Below are positions 63,543 through 64,000 of a DNA stretch of 64,000 nt, in pieces. Within the stretch, counting starts at the first letter, position 1. The number at the start of each line of letters is the position of its first letter. The position numbers were made by a program, and so were the translations under genes. The stretch covers positions 1,860,001 to 1,924,000 of the forward strand of contig NZ_CP102099.1 in NCBI RefSeq assembly GCF_024582815.1, read 5' to 3'. The notes below the pieces were generated by a model. The model was not told where the DNA came from. It saw nothing but the letters and a program-made list of their open reading frames with translations, and did not search any database. The DNA is from Acinetobacter colistiniresistens. GTDB taxonomy: Bacteria > Pseudomonadota > Gammaproteobacteria > Pseudomonadales > Moraxellaceae.

Positions 63543-63722
63543 ATGACTACCCAACAACCTAAAGCCAAAAAGGCTTTAGTGAAATTGCCATTTCCTATGC
63601 CATCTGCTCAGGATGACGCTGAAGATGCAACTCATAATCAGGTTCGTCCAAAACCTGAGCAATATGCCGATCGCACTTGGATGCCACCACGCGGCACACG
63701 TCGTTCGATGGGTAAGCGTTAA
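63543..63722 (+). CDS. Small conserved basic protein, unknown
   Basis: 59 residues from the ATG at 63543 (GAGAGAA upstream). The C-terminal part is compositionally distinctive (RPKPEQYADRTWMPPRGTRRS, then MGKR) and ends very basic, suggesting nucleic-acid or ribosome contact. Not recognised. A terminator follows. Confidence 0.65.
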   Translation: MTTQQPKAKKALVKLPFPMPSAQDDAEDATHNQVRPKPEQYADRTWMPPRGTRRSMGKR

Positions 63723-63723
63723 T

Positions 63724-63754
63724 AAAAAAGCCAATCTGTTGATTGGCTTTTTTT
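63724..63754. terminator. Terminator between convergent genes
   Basis: AAAAAAGCCAATC and GATTGGCTTTTTTT pair around TGTT. Confidence 0.82.
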
Positions 63755-63758
63755 CTGA

Positions 63759-64000
63759 TTATTGGCGACGGTTTACAGGATGTTGTATTTGCAACTCGCC
63801 ACGCCAAAGCTTGAGAAAATCATATTCATCAATGTCATACAATTCCATTAAAGCAATAATTACACTAACAAAGGTCATGGCACCTTCTTCATTGTTATGG
63901 AAATTAAAAATCTTGCCATTAAGCTTGCCTAAAATATCATTAATTTCGTGTTCACGACCACGGCCATAACGATCACGTGGATAGAGCTCTTCATTTAACA
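63759..64000 (-). CDS. C-terminal part of a ScpA-like protein (runs off the window)
   Basis: About 79 C-terminal residues are visible, ending LQIQHPVNRRQ at the TAA at 63759-63761. The segment GAMTFVSVIIALMELYDIDEYDF has the pattern of the winged-helix C-terminus of ScpA, the kleisin of the Smc condensin complex (VTFLA-LEL...). The upstream part (YPRDRYGRGREHEINDIL) is helical and charged. The call is tentative because the N-terminus is missing. Confidence 0.45.
   Translation of the reverse strand, partial: LNEELYPRDRYGRGREHEINDILGKLNGKIFNFHNNEEGAMTFVSVIIALMELYDIDEYDFLKLWRGELQIQHPVNRRQ

Noticed and set aside
1..64000. CRISPR arrays, prophage or integrative element.
   Set aside because: No regularly spaced short repeats, integrase, capsid or conjugation genes were found anywhere in the window.

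Overview
This is chromosomal DNA of an Acinetobacter species (Moraxellaceae, Gammaproteobacteria). The base composition is moderately AT-rich. Gene content and order fit the genus: a fused RNase HI/DnaQ gene, a zapA-ygfB-pepP-ubiH cluster, an rsmI-lpoA-yraN-dolP cluster, a trpDC pair and a class I aspartate aminotransferase. Most of the window is housekeeping sequence. Two nearly identical IS256-family copies lie about 31 kb apart.

Layout. 1-718: end of IS copy 1. 957-2195: periplasmic solute-binding-like protein. 2741-3605: three tandem 6S RNA genes on the minus strand, each with its own promoter, downstream of zapA. 3886-9865: zapA, a coiled-coil partner, ygfB, pepP, two ubiquinone hydroxylases and a small acidic protein. 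9887-11039: CadR-type MerR regulator divergent from a cation transporter, with a readable operator. 11106-14972: rsmI, lpoA-like, yraN, dolP-like, esterase. 14991-18874 (minus): nudC, fimL-like, rnhA-dnaQ fusion. 19181-27962: MltD-like transglycosylase with eight LysM modules, then yejABEF. The mltD terminator hairpin lies inside the yejA signal-peptide codons. 28068-31179: Old Yellow Enzyme family oxidoreductase, tRNA-Glu, rnt, pyrC. 31343-33940: diguanylate cyclase gene split by IS copy 2, with a 9-bp target duplication. 33999-41662: L,D-transpeptidase, hemE, DUF817, a DUF3015 plus DUF4105/beta-barrel pair, cupin, folE, Smr protein. 41796-42127: AT-rich frameshifted small gene. 42318-53461: trpC and trpD are separated from trpG by a TonB receptor, an exported M1 aminopeptidase, an APH-family kinase and TcyP. 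53774-55494: candidate divergent sRNA and glnA with NtrC-like sites and a sigma-54 promoter. 55633-57259: structured leader, ubiC, ubiA. 57383-64000: lipase-like lipoprotein, two identical tRNA-Asn genes flanking a small secreted protein, thioesterase, GFA protein, aspC, and a partial ScpA-like gene.

The strongest unusual signals are the tandem triplet of 6S RNA genes, the terminator-like hairpin inside yejA, the nitrogen-control architecture and candidate sRNA upstream of glnA, the structured leader of ubiC, and the exactly reconstructable IS disruption of a GGDEF gene. Four apparent frameshifts all fall in A/T homopolymer runs. Sequencing error should be excluded before any of them is treated as real gene decay.
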